Shown here: positions 39,082 through 46,578 of the stretch, one piece after another
How positions within the stretch are numbered: the first letter of the stretch is position 1
How the letters are laid out: each line of letters begins with the position of its first letter
NCBI RefSeq assembly: GCF_003121485.1
Contig: NZ_QAVX01000005.1
Span: 104,184 to 168,183, forward strand
Reading direction: 5' to 3'
Source of the DNA: Dyella sp. C11
Lineage (GTDB): Bacteria > Pseudomonadota > Gammaproteobacteria > Xanthomonadales > Rhodanobacteraceae
DNA: 64,000 nucleotides
Program-made: the position numbers and the translations under genes
The notes under the pieces: generated by a model
The model's input: only the letters and a program-made list of their open reading frames with translations
Told to the model about the DNA's origin: nothing
The model's database searches: none

Positions 39082-39966
39082 CTAACGGAACGCCAACCGT
39101 TTAAGTGGTGTCTCGTACTGAGCTATTAACGTGTTAAGGGGATCGGCACCACGATAAAACATTGCTGAGTCCACTCCATTGTCGGCATTTAGCTTGGTCT
39201 CTCTACGGACGGTCGCAATAGCCCCTTTGCCGACTTGGCTTTTCCAGCCTGGAAATCCTATTTGGGCCAGAGTGACAAGGCGCTCCTTACGCTTACCGAC
39301 AAATGGGAACTCTCGATAGCTCTCGATACGGCACACATCAATGTAGTTCTTGTGCGGATTGGACAAACAGTGTCCAAACTCCCTGAGCCGGCGATCAAGT
39401 TCTTGATAAGTAATCGCGTAGTAGCGGCAATCACGCTCTCTCGAGTTTCGCCTCAAATAGTCAGCAATAAACAGGACGTCTGCGTCGTCCTCGCGCTTTG
39501 AAATGGCCTGCATACGACGATATTTCATGAGACTTCGTTCAGCTATCTCGACCATGAAATCTTCAAGCTCATTCTGCCCATTGGTCGGATATCGATTCAT
39601 CTTATGCAAGGCGTAGAGGTACGTGAGCAGGCCCGTCCGCTTATTCGCATCGTGGAACGGGTGGTCCGTCACGAGACCAAACACAAGCGTCGCTGCTTTC
39701 TCATATCGGTTTGTCCATTTGTCAGCCCCGCCAAATGCAACAAACTGTCGATAGACCGCAGAGTGCAAAAGGTTCATGTCTCGTGGGCCAATACCTCCGA
39801 GACCAGATTCTTGACCGTAGAAGTAATCCGCGATTAAAAAGTGCGCCCGCAAGACATCCAACAGACCAACGGTCGTATCCGTGTCGTACTGGTCGTCATT
39901 GCCTGCGACAACAACCCAGCGCTGATACTCAGCCGAAATCGGCTGATTCGAAAAGACGATCTCCAT
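39082..39966 (-). CDS. Fic/Doc-family protein
   Basis: 294 residues from the ATG at 39966, which has an AGGGGGA ribosome-binding site; an upstream ATG at 40005 lacks one. The active-site motif HPFHDANKRTG (near residues 101-111) matches Fic/Doc enzymes, which transfer AMP or phosphate groups onto proteins. It sits after a helical region containing DMNLLHSAVYRQFVAFGG. The C-terminal 120 residues are a long extension of unknown role, richer in basic residues. No Phd-type antitoxin gene and no obvious S/T-x3-E-G/N inhibitory motif is visible. It could be a toxin or anti-phage effector; substrate unknown. Confidence 0.85.
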   Translation of the reverse strand: MEIVFSNQPISAEYQRWVVVAGNDDQYDTDTTVGLLDVLRAHFLIADYFYGQESGLGGIGPRDMNLLHSAVYRQFVAFGGADKWTNRYEKAATLVFGLVTDHPFHDANKRTGLLTYLYALHKMNRYPTNGQNELEDFMVEIAERSLMKYRRMQAISKREDDADVLFIADYLRRNSRERDCRYYAITYQELDRRLREFGHCLSNPHKNYIDVCRIESYREFPFVGKRKERLVTLAQIGFPGWKSQVGKGAIATVRRETKLNADNGVDSAMFYRGADPLNTLIAQYETPLKRLAFR

Positions 39967-40016
39967 CCCTGTCCCCCTGATGAGCTCGTGGTGCTTTTGC
40001 AGCAACCGCTTAGAGC

Positions 40017-40049
40017 CTTCGCCACTACCTTATCAGGGTAGTGGCGAAG
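40017..40049. promoter_or_regulatory. 13-bp palindrome upstream of the Fic gene
   Basis: Perfect arms CTTCGCCACTACC (40017-40029) and GGTAGTGGCGAAG (40037-40049) centred about 67 bp before the Fic start codon. The position suits an operator for autoregulation or a leader hairpin. No -10/-35 pair could be assigned with confidence. Confidence 0.45.
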
Positions 40050-40148
40050 TGGTATCGAAATGGACAAGTCGGATAGATTTCGCCACGACGGACGTCGCGC
40101 ACCAAGCTTTCATTACGGAAGCAGGTATGGTTCTGAACGCACAAAGAA

Positions 40149-40176
40149 AAAGAGGAACCCTCTCGGATTCCTCTTT
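40149..40176. terminator. Hairpin inside the islet, near tRNA-Val
   Basis: Arms AAAGAGGAA (40149-40157) and TTCCTCTTT (40168-40176) with a 10-nt loop. On the minus strand it lies about 115 bp after tRNA-Val, where a replacement for the displaced native terminator would be needed; the T-run is poor. Confidence 0.4.
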
Positions 40177-40289
40177 GCTTCCCATTCGATCTTGGGATTT
40201 GAATCAAGCTAATCGGTTCTAGATACCAATTTTTTGAGCATTACCTTGAAAAATTCCAAAGACGCTCTCAACTACTTGATTCAACTATA

Positions 40290-40338
40290 ATTGGTGGGCG
40301 GTACAAGGATCGAACTTGTGACCCCTACCATGTCAAGG
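40290..40338 (-). repeat. Attachment-site repeat within intact tRNA-Val
   Basis: Identical to 37818-37866 over 49 bp. This copy restores the 3' half of tRNA-Val, so it is presumably the copy brought in by the element. Confidence 0.93.
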
Positions 40339-40366
40339 TAGTGCTCTACCGCTGAGCTAACCGCCC
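40292..40366 (-). tRNA. tRNA-Val (GAC anticodon)
   Basis: 75 nt with encoded CCA. Acceptor GGGCGGT pairs with ACCGCCC, the D-arm is GCTCAGCGGTAGAGC, the anticodon arm CTACCTTGACATGGTAG has GAC, and the T-arm is CAAGTTCGATCCTTG. Its 3' half is duplicated at 37818-37866, making this the insertion site of the islet. Confidence 0.97.
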
Positions 40367-40449
40367 GGAGCTCGCCCGGCATGCCGTGCGAGCCGCGCAG
40401 TATACGTGCTCTCACGGCTGCCGACAACCACCCCGCGAAACGTGGCGTC

Positions 40450-42474
40450 TCAGCCAGCCCGTTCGCGCAGCTTGTGGATCTGGTCGCGGAGGCGGGCGGC
40501 CTCTTCGAATTCCAGATTCTCGGCGTGCTTGTACATCTGCGCCTCGAGCTTCTTGATCATGGTCGAGGCCTGGTCGGCGCTCAGCGCAGCGTAATCGGCG
40601 CCCTTCTCCGCCACTGCAGCGGCACCCTGGCGCTCGCCGCGCCGGCCACGGCCGCGCGTGGGAGCCTCGCTGCGCGCACCTTCCATGATGTCGGCGATGC
40701 GGCGCACCACCGACTTCGGCGTGATGCCATGTTCTTCGTTGTAGGCCTGCTGTTTCTCACGGCGACGTGCGGTTTCATCCATCGCCGCCTGCATGGAGCG
40801 GGTAATGGAATCGGCGTACAGAATCGCCTTGCCACGCACATTGCGCGCGGCGCGACCAATGGTCTGGATCAGCGAGCCGGTCGATCGCAGGAAGCCCTCC
40901 TTGTCCGCGTCCAGGATCGCCACGAGCGACACCTCGGGCATGTCCAGGCCTTCGCGCAACAAGTTGATGCCCACCAGTACATCGAACTCGCCCAGGCGAA
41001 GGTCTCGGATAATCTCCACGCGCTCCACCGTTTCGATATCCGAGTGCAGGTAGCGCACCTTGACGCCGTGATCGCTCAGGTATTCGGTGAGGTTTTCCGC
41101 CATGCGCTTGGTGAGCGTGGTGACCAGCACGCGATCGCCCATCGCCACGCGCTTGTGCACTTCACCCAGCAGGTCGTCCACCTGGGTGCGCACGGGCCGC
41201 ACTTCCACTTCGGGATCGATCAGGCCTGTGGGACGCACCACCAGCTCGACAATCTGCTCGCCCGACTTCTGCAATTCGTAGTCGCGCGGCGTCGCCGAGA
41301 CGTAGATGGAGCGCGGTGCGCGCGCCTCCCATTCCTCGAAACGCAGGGGACGATTGTCCATCGCAGACGGCAGGCGAAAACCAAACTCCACCAGCGTCTC
41401 CTTGCGCGAGCGGTCGCCCTTGTACATGGCGCCCAGCTGCGGAATGGTGACGTGGGATTCGTCGACCACCAGCAGCGCATCGGCGGGCAGGTAATCGAAC
41501 AAGGTCGGTGGTGGTTCGCCCGCGCCACGCCGCGTGAGATGACGCGAGTAGTTCTCGATGCCCTGGCAGTAACCCACCTCCGCCATCATCTCGATGTCGA
41601 ACCGCGTGCGCTGGTCCAGACGCTGGGCTTCGACAAGCTTGTTGTCCTTGTAGAGTTGCTCCAGGCGCTCCTTCAGCTCGACCTTGATGGTCTCGATGGC
41701 ATTCAGGACGCTTTCGCGTGTACTGGCGTAGTGCGTTCGCGGATAGATCGTGTAACGCGGCACCTTGCGAATCGTTTCGCCCGTCAGCGGATCGAACAGC
41801 GCCATGTTTTCGATATCGCCGTCGAACAATTCGATGCGCAGCGCTTCGCTTTCCGATTCGGCCGGAAACACGTCGATGATTTCGCCGCGCACGCGGTACG
41901 TACCGCGGCGCAATTCCATTTCGTTCCGGGTGTACTGCAGCTCGGTCAGCTGCCGGATCAACTGGCGTTGATCGATGTGCTCGCCCTTGGCGAGGATCAA
42001 GCGCAGCGAGAGGTAATCTTCGGGGTCACCCAGGCCGTAGATGGCCGAGACGGTGGCAACGATCAAGGAGTCCTTGCGCGAAAGCAGCGCCTTCGTCGCT
42101 GCCAGGCGCATCTGCTCGATGTGGTCGTTGATCGAGGCATCCTTCTCGATGTACGTGTCGGACGCGGCCACATACGCTTCGGGCTGGTAGTAGTCGTAGT
42201 AGCTGACGAAGTACTCCACCGCGTTGTGCGGGAAGAACTCCTTGAACTCGCCATAGAGCTGCGCCGCCAGCGTCTTGTTGGGCGCCAGCACAATGGTCGG
42301 CCGCTGCACCTTTTCGATCACGTTGGCGATGGTGAAGGTCTTGCCCGAGCCGGTCACACCCAGCAGCGTCTGGGCAGCCAGGCCTGCCTCGAAGCCTTCA
42401 CTGAGGACGCGGATGGCCTCGGGCTGGTCGCCTGAGGGCTTGTAAGGGGAAACGAGTTCGAAGCGGTCAGTCAT
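40450..42474 (-). CDS. uvrB: Excinuclease ABC subunit B
   Basis: Damage-verification helicase of nucleotide excision repair. 674 residues starting [20 protein letters not shown]. Helicase motifs are visible: Walker [11 protein letters not shown], the beta-hairpin region [16 protein letters not shown]-type [22 protein letters not shown], and a C-terminal UVR domain ([22 protein letters not shown]) that contacts UvrC. A palindrome at 42518-42536 lies 44 bp upstream of the start. Confidence 0.98.
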   Translation of the reverse strand: MTDRFELVSPYKPSGDQPEAIRVLSEGFEAGLAAQTLLGVTGSGKTFTIANVIEKVQRPTIVLAPNKTLAAQLYGEFKEFFPHNAVEYFVSYYDYYQPEAYVAASDTYIEKDASINDHIEQMRLAATKALLSRKDSLIVATVSAIYGLGDPEDYLSLRLILAKGEHIDQRQLIRQLTELQYTRNEMELRRGTYRVRGEIIDVFPAESESEALRIELFDGDIENMALFDPLTGETIRKVPRYTIYPRTHYASTRESVLNAIETIKVELKERLEQLYKDNKLVEAQRLDQRTRFDIEMMAEVGYCQGIENYSRHLTRRGAGEPPPTLFDYLPADALLVVDESHVTIPQLGAMYKGDRSRKETLVEFGFRLPSAMDNRPLRFEEWEARAPRSIYVSATPRDYELQKSGEQIVELVVRPTGLIDPEVEVRPVRTQVDDLLGEVHKRVAMGDRVLVTTLTKRMAENLTEYLSDHGVKVRYLHSDIETVERVEIIRDLRLGEFDVLVGINLLREGLDMPEVSLVAILDADKEGFLRSTGSLIQTIGRAARNVRGKAILYADSITRSMQAAMDETARRREKQQAYNEEHGITPKSVVRRIADIMEGARSEAPTRGRGRRGERQGAAAVAEKGADYAALSADQASTMIKKLEAQMYKHAENLEFEEAARLRDQIHKLRERAG

Positions 42475-42517
42475 GGATGCCTACATGCGGTCGCGTCAGG
42501 CCATTTTAAATCGCCAT

Positions 42518-42536
42518 GCTGACAGCCCCTGTCAGC
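42518..42536. promoter_or_regulatory. Palindrome upstream of uvrB
   Basis: Perfect 8-bp arms GCTGACAG / CTGTCAGC separated by CCC. It is close to uvrB and may be a regulatory site, but it does not match the E. coli LexA box (CTGT-N8-ACAG has the opposite order). Confidence 0.35.
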
Positions 42537-42625
42537 AGGCTACGACGTGGTTCACCGACGGATGCTTACTGGTGCGGTGCCACCCAAGGGCTAGGCTGGC
42601 ACTTTCCCTCGTGCAGGACGCATGA

Positions 42626-43183
42626 ATGACCATGCAGGAAGCCGTGAAACCCTTTACGCAACGGGGTTTCAGCCTGATCGAGCAGATTGCCGTGCTGCTG
42701 GTATTGGCCGTGCTTGTGAGCGCTGCCATCCCGGCACTGGGAGGCCTGGTCGCCCGCCATCGGCTGCTCACCGCGCAATACCAGCTCGTTGCGTCGTTGC
42801 AGCATGCGCGGGCGCTGGCGATCTCCAGTCGCCGACGCGTGCTGTTGTGCCCCTCCCCTGGCGGAACCCAATGCGTGGACGACGTGCACTGGGAACATGG
42901 CTGGGCCACGGGCTTCTACCAAGCCGGCCATGCCGATCAGCTCAGCGGCCCATCCGTCCTGGTGCATGGCGCGCACGCGCGGCTGACCATCGTGAGCAGC
43001 GCCGGCCGCAAAGTCGTGCGCTTCCAGCCCGACGGCACCGCGGGCGGCAGCACCACGACATTCACCCTGTGCCGAAGAGGCATCGCGGACGGCGCACTGG
43101 CAGTCACCGTGTCCAACGTCGGGCGAGTGGCCGGTGCCAAGCCCACTGAAGCGTACGTCGCGCAGTGCGCCACAGAACCCTGA
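42626..43183 (+). CDS. GspH/FimT-family pseudopilin
   Basis: 185 residues with a type IV prepilin leader: cleavage between G and F in TQRGFSLIEQIAVLLVLAVL, with the conserved glutamate at mature position 5. The hydrophobic helix is followed by a globular domain with two cysteine pairs (LLCPSPGGTQC, FTLCRRG..AQC). This fits minor pseudopilins such as FimT or GspH, which initiate type IV pili or bind DNA. It is isolated from other pilin genes here. The start could also be the second ATG, six bases downstream. Confidence 0.87.
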   Translation: MTMQEAVKPFTQRGFSLIEQIAVLLVLAVLVSAAIPALGGLVARHRLLTAQYQLVASLQHARALAISSRRRVLLCPSPGGTQCVDDVHWEHGWATGFYQAGHADQLSGPSVLVHGAHARLTIVSSAGRKVVRFQPDGTAGGSTTTFTLCRRGIADGALAVTVSNVGRVAGAKPTEAYVAQCATEP

Positions 43184-43190
43184 GCGTTCG

Positions 43191-43544
43191 CTACAGGCAG
43201 GCCTTGGCGGCTTCGCGATAGCCACGCAAGGCGATCACCTGAAACTGCTCATAAAGCGCCACGTCGGCACCCGTTGCGCCCTTGCTGTGAACCACCAGCA
43301 ACTCCTCGACATTCGTGGTGGTGTTGGCCACGACCACTTGCAACGATGTTGGCGTTTCCACCACGCGCGAATGCGGTGACAACGCAGACCAGCGCTGCTG
43401 TACGCAGGCCGCATAGACCGAATCGATCTTGTTCGTGCTGCCCTGGAACGTGGGCTTGTTGTGCGTGAGGCTGCGGCCCGTCGCACAGCCGGCAACGTCG
43501 ACGACACACAGGGCGACCAGCATGCCACTCAACAGGCGCCGCAT
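43191..43544 (-). CDS. Putative lipoprotein of unknown function
   Basis: 117 residues from the ATG at 43544 (MRRLLSGMLVALCVVDVAGC), with a lipobox ending at Cys20; a longer start at 43592 adds 16 residues. The mature part is about 100 residues with two further cysteines (AACVQQ and the penultimate residue) and a beta-rich centre (SLQVVVANTTTNVEELLVV). Not recognised as a named family. It converges with the pseudopilin gene, with only 7 bp between stops. Confidence 0.72.
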   Translation of the reverse strand: MRRLLSGMLVALCVVDVAGCATGRSLTHNKPTFQGSTNKIDSVYAACVQQRWSALSPHSRVVETPTSLQVVVANTTTNVEELLVVHSKGATGADVALYEQFQVIALRGYREAAKACL

Positions 43545-43708
43545 CAGCGCCAGGGCTTTCGCGCGGCCATTTATCGCTTTGTGCAAGCTCATGCGCTATT
43601 CACCGCCGAAAATGCCAAGGAAATCGCCCAACTGGCACCGCTCCATACTGGGATTCCCCCTGGAGCGCCGCTAGTCTAGGCCCACGCAGGGGAATTGGGG
43701 TAACGGGG

Positions 43709-44569
43709 ATGTTTCCTGGAGATTTGTATCAGTGGTGGCTTTATCTGTCCTCCACACTGACTGGGTTGATCAATATTGGCGTGTTGGTGGCATGCGTGAT
43801 GTTGTGGGTCCATCGCAAGGATCTCCAAACCGCCTGGCGCCGGATGACGCCACGCTCGCTTCGGTTCAACCTGCTGGCATTGACGTTCGACACCGTCCTG
43901 ATATTGCTTCCGCTGAGCTATCTGGTGGGAGTAATCGAGCACCAGCTGCTGCAACGAGGCTGGACCCTCTTCGGGGGCAAGTGGGCGATGGCGTTGCCAT
44001 CCATGGTGCTTTTAGCCCTGGCCATCTTCCTCGGCGACTTCGTCGCCTATTTCCGCCACCGTTTTGAGCATTCGCGCTGGCTGTGGCCGGCGCACGTGAT
44101 GCACCACAGCGACACGGACATGCACTGGCTGACGGTGTACCGCTTCCACCCGATCAACCGGCTTTCCACGGCCTTGATCGACTCCTGTGCGCTCGTCATG
44201 CTTGGCCTGCCGCTCTGGGCCATCGTCGCCACCAGTGCATTTCGGCACTACTACGGCATCCTTGTGCATATGGACCTACCCTGGACATTCGGTCCGCTGG
44301 GCAACGTTTTTGTGTCGCCCGCCATGCATCGCTGGCACCACGTGCGCGAGGGTGATGGCGTGGGCTCCAACTTCGCCTCGGTCTTCTCGGTGTTCGACCG
44401 TGTATTCGGCACGCTTTACATGCCCGGCCCATGCAATCAGCCCCTGGGCGTCACGGATGTAGACAACGACAGCTATTTCAAACAATTGGCATGGCCGTTC
44501 TATCGTGCCGCCAAGGCCCTCGAACCGGGCCCGCAGACCCCAGCCGTCGACCCAAACTCGACAAACTAG
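43709..44569 (+). CDS. Sterol desaturase/fatty acid hydroxylase family membrane protein
   Basis: 286-residue di-iron membrane enzyme. Four hydrophobic segments lie at about 15-37, 50-75, 95-112 and 155-175. The histidine clusters are FRHRFEH, HVMHHSDTDMHW and a C-terminal HRWHHVREGD, which together bind the iron pair. It may hydroxylate or desaturate a lipid, but the substrate cannot be told from sequence. Single gene, followed by the terminator of the convergent tRNA-Asn. Confidence 0.9.
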   Translation: MFPGDLYQWWLYLSSTLTGLINIGVLVACVMLWVHRKDLQTAWRRMTPRSLRFNLLALTFDTVLILLPLSYLVGVIEHQLLQRGWTLFGGKWAMALPSMVLLALAIFLGDFVAYFRHRFEHSRWLWPAHVMHHSDTDMHWLTVYRFHPINRLSTALIDSCALVMLGLPLWAIVATSAFRHYYGILVHMDLPWTFGPLGNVFVSPAMHRWHHVREGDGVGSNFASVFSVFDRVFGTLYMPGPCNQPLGVTDVDNDSYFKQLAWPFYRAAKALEPGPQTPAVDPNSTN

Positions 44570-44623
44570 CCGTGCGGCAGCCTTTATCACCCCCGATTGA
44601 GACGCGTCCATTCGTGGAGGCAT

Positions 44624-44652
44624 AAAAAAACCCCGCCAAAAGGCGGGGTTTT
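44624..44652 (-). terminator. Intrinsic terminator of tRNA-Asn
   Basis: Stem AACCCCGCC (44629-44637) with GGCGGGGTT (44642-44650); on the minus strand it ends in TTTTTTT. Confidence 0.92.
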
Positions 44653-44660
44653 CTCAAATA

Positions 44661-44737
44661 TGGCGCCCGAAGTTGGACTCGAACCAACGACCCCCTGATT
44701 AACAGTCAAGTGCTCTAACCGGCTGAGCTATTCGGGC
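44661..44737 (-). tRNA. tRNA-Asn (GTT anticodon)
   Basis: 77 nt with encoded CCA. Acceptor GCCCGAA pairs with TTCGGGC, the anticodon arm CTTGACTGTTAATCAGG has GTT, and the T-loop is GGTTCGAGTCC. A terminator follows at 44624-44652. Confidence 0.97.
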
Positions 44738-44804
44738 GGGGTGAGCTGGATAGTTTGAATATCCAGCTCGGTGCTGTCAAGACGTTTTCACGGTTTGATG
44801 ACGA

Positions 44805-46214
44805 TCAGGCGGCCTTGTCCGTGAGCACGCGATAGCAAGGCACGTAGGCCGTGCCGCCGGGAAGCTTCATGCGGTCCTGGGACACGAACGCCTTCAGCAG
44901 TTCGTCCAGCGACTGCATGATGTCGGCGTCACCGTCGATTTCGAAGGGACCGTTCTTTTCGATGGCCTTCAAGCCCTCTTCCTTCACGTTGCCGGCGACG
45001 ATGCCGGAGAACGCGCGACGCAGGTCGGCGGCGAGTTCGTGGCGCGGACGATCGCGATGGATCGCCAGCGCACGCATGGCCTCATGCGTCGGACGGAATG
45101 GCAGCTGGAACGCGTACGGAATGTTGAGCGCCCAGTTGAAGAAGAACGCGTCCTTGTTGTCCAGGCGATAGTTGCGCACCTTGTCGATGCCGCGAACCAT
45201 GGCGCGCGCCACGGCGGCCGGGTCGTCGACGATGATCTGGTAGTGCTGCGTCACGCTCTCGCCCAGCGTCAGGCGCAGGAAGCGGTCGATCTGTTCGAAG
45301 TAAGCGGCCGACTGCTTCGGACCCGTGAAGATCAGCGGGAACGGCACCCCGGCGTTTTCCGGATTCAGCAGGATGCCGAGCATGTAGAGGATTTCCTCGG
45401 CCGTGCCTACGCCGCCCGGGAACACGATGATGCCGTGGCCCATGCGCACGAAGGCTTCGAGGCGCTTCTCGATGTCCGGCATGATCACCAGGTGATTCAC
45501 GATCGGGTTCGGCGATTCGGCCGCGATGATGCCCGGCTCGGTAATGCCGATATAGCGATTGTTGCGGCGACGCTGCTTGGCGTGCGCAATCGTCGCGCCC
45601 TTCATCGGGCCCTTCATGGCGCCCGGGCCGCAACCCGTGCAGATGTCCATGCTGCGCAGGCCGAGCTGGTAGCCCACCTGCTTGGTGTACTCGTACTCGT
45701 CGCGCGAGATGGAATGACCACCCCAGCACACGACCAGGTTCGGGTCGATCTGCGCTTTCAGGATGCGCGCGTTGCGCAGGATCTCGAACACGGCATGGGT
45801 CAGGCCCACGCTGTCGTCCAGATCGAAATTGCCCTGCTCCATCTGCGTGGACACGTAGACGATGTCGCGCACCACGGCCACCAGCAGCTCGTTGATGCCG
45901 CGGATGATCTGGCCGTCCACGAACGCCTGCGCGGGTGCATGCGTCAGTTCGATCTTGATGCCGCGATCCTGCTGCAGCACCTGGATGTCGAAGTCGGGAA
46001 ACTGTTCGAGGATGGAGCGCGGATCGTCGCTCATGTTGCCCGAGGTAAGCACGGCCAGCGCGCAACGGCGCAGCAAGGCGTGCAGGCCCGAACCACTGGC
46101 ATCGCGCAGGCGCGCCACTTCGTTGCGGGACAGGATATCCAGGCCACCGGCGGGCGAAATGCGCGCGCTCACGGTGCCAGGGCGACCGGCCTTGCCGGCT
46201 TGCATGTCATTCAT
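44805..46214 (-). CDS. ppnN: Pyrimidine/purine nucleotide 5'-monophosphate nucleosidase
   Basis: Cleaves nucleoside monophosphates to base and ribose 5-phosphate; in E. coli PpnN (YgdH) is activated by (p)ppGpp. 469 residues, slightly longer than E. coli. The LOG-like active-site motif is VFPGGVGTAEEILY, preceded by DICTGCGPGAMKGPMKGA. The N- and C-terminal extensions (about 1-145 and 340-469) match PpnN rather than the short LOG cytokinin enzymes. Confidence 0.93.
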   Translation of the reverse strand: MNDMQAGKAGRPGTVSARISPAGGLDILSRNEVARLRDASGSGLHALLRRCALAVLTSGNMSDDPRSILEQFPDFDIQVLQQDRGIKIELTHAPAQAFVDGQIIRGINELLVAVVRDIVYVSTQMEQGNFDLDDSVGLTHAVFEILRNARILKAQIDPNLVVCWGGHSISRDEYEYTKQVGYQLGLRSMDICTGCGPGAMKGPMKGATIAHAKQRRRNNRYIGITEPGIIAAESPNPIVNHLVIMPDIEKRLEAFVRMGHGIIVFPGGVGTAEEILYMLGILLNPENAGVPFPLIFTGPKQSAAYFEQIDRFLRLTLGESVTQHYQIIVDDPAAVARAMVRGIDKVRNYRLDNKDAFFFNWALNIPYAFQLPFRPTHEAMRALAIHRDRPRHELAADLRRAFSGIVAGNVKEEGLKAIEKNGPFEIDGDADIMQSLDELLKAFVSQDRMKLPGGTAYVPCYRVLTDKAA

Positions 46215-46355
46215 TCAACCATTCTCCTCGCCGCGCCCTCGCGGCTCGTTCGTCCGTGCAAAACGCGGCGGACCGCGTAGCTTCCCGCGCCGGGCATGAC
46301 AGGGTCAAGCATCCAGGAGATGCCTGATTTCGACGGTTCACCAAGCCTGCCCCGC

Positions 46356-46480
46356 CGTCATTCCGGCGCAGGCCGGAATCCAGTGGCGAAAGCGATCAGC
46401 TGTCGCGAACGAACGCGGTCAGCCCTGGCGCGAAAGCCGGGCTACAGCGCGACTGGATTCCGGCCTGCGCCGGAATGACG
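46356..46480. repeat. Inverted pair of CGTCATTCCGGCGCAGGCC-type repeats
   Basis: 29-bp perfect arms, 46356-46384 and 46452-46480, facing each other around a 67-nt centre. Each arm itself contains the small hairpin CCGGC-GCAG-GCCGG. Related single or paired copies occur at about 33070-33175, 3704-3735 and 35880-35895 (degenerate). This is a common dispersed intergenic repeat type. Confidence 0.85.
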
Positions 46481-46522
46481 ACAGGGGATCGCGGGGCCTG
46501 AAACAAATCCTCGCATCCACAG

Positions 46523-46552
46523 AAAAGCCGGCGCCCTTTCAGGCGCCGGCTT
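46523..46552 (-). terminator. Terminator of the Oar-like receptor gene
   Basis: Stem GCCGGCGCC (46527-46535) with GGCGCCGGC (46542-46550); the minus strand continues TTTTC, a short T-run. Confidence 0.75.
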
Positions 46553-46578
46553 CACGTACTGCAACAGCAAGCTCTTGC

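Larger units (their letters stand above)
37818..40338. mobile_element. Integrase-less islet in tRNA-Val
   Basis: The DNA between the two 49-bp repeats (2,423 bp) is visibly more AT-rich than its flanks and carries a Fic/Doc-family gene, two small unknown genes and a degenerate gene start, all on the minus strand. Repeat placement at a tRNA 3' end with restoration of the tRNA is the signature of tyrosine-integrase insertion. No integrase or excisionase is present, so it is either a remnant or a satellite mobilised in trans. The first 200 bp (37867-38076) and 40050-40289 hold no gene I can support. Confidence 0.85.

Noticed and set aside
42518-42536. LexA box upstream of uvrB
   Set aside because: The palindrome is GCTGACAG-CCC-CTGTCAGC; E. 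coli-type boxes need CTGT before ACAG with 8 bp between, and it does not fit the xanthomonad LexA motif I know.
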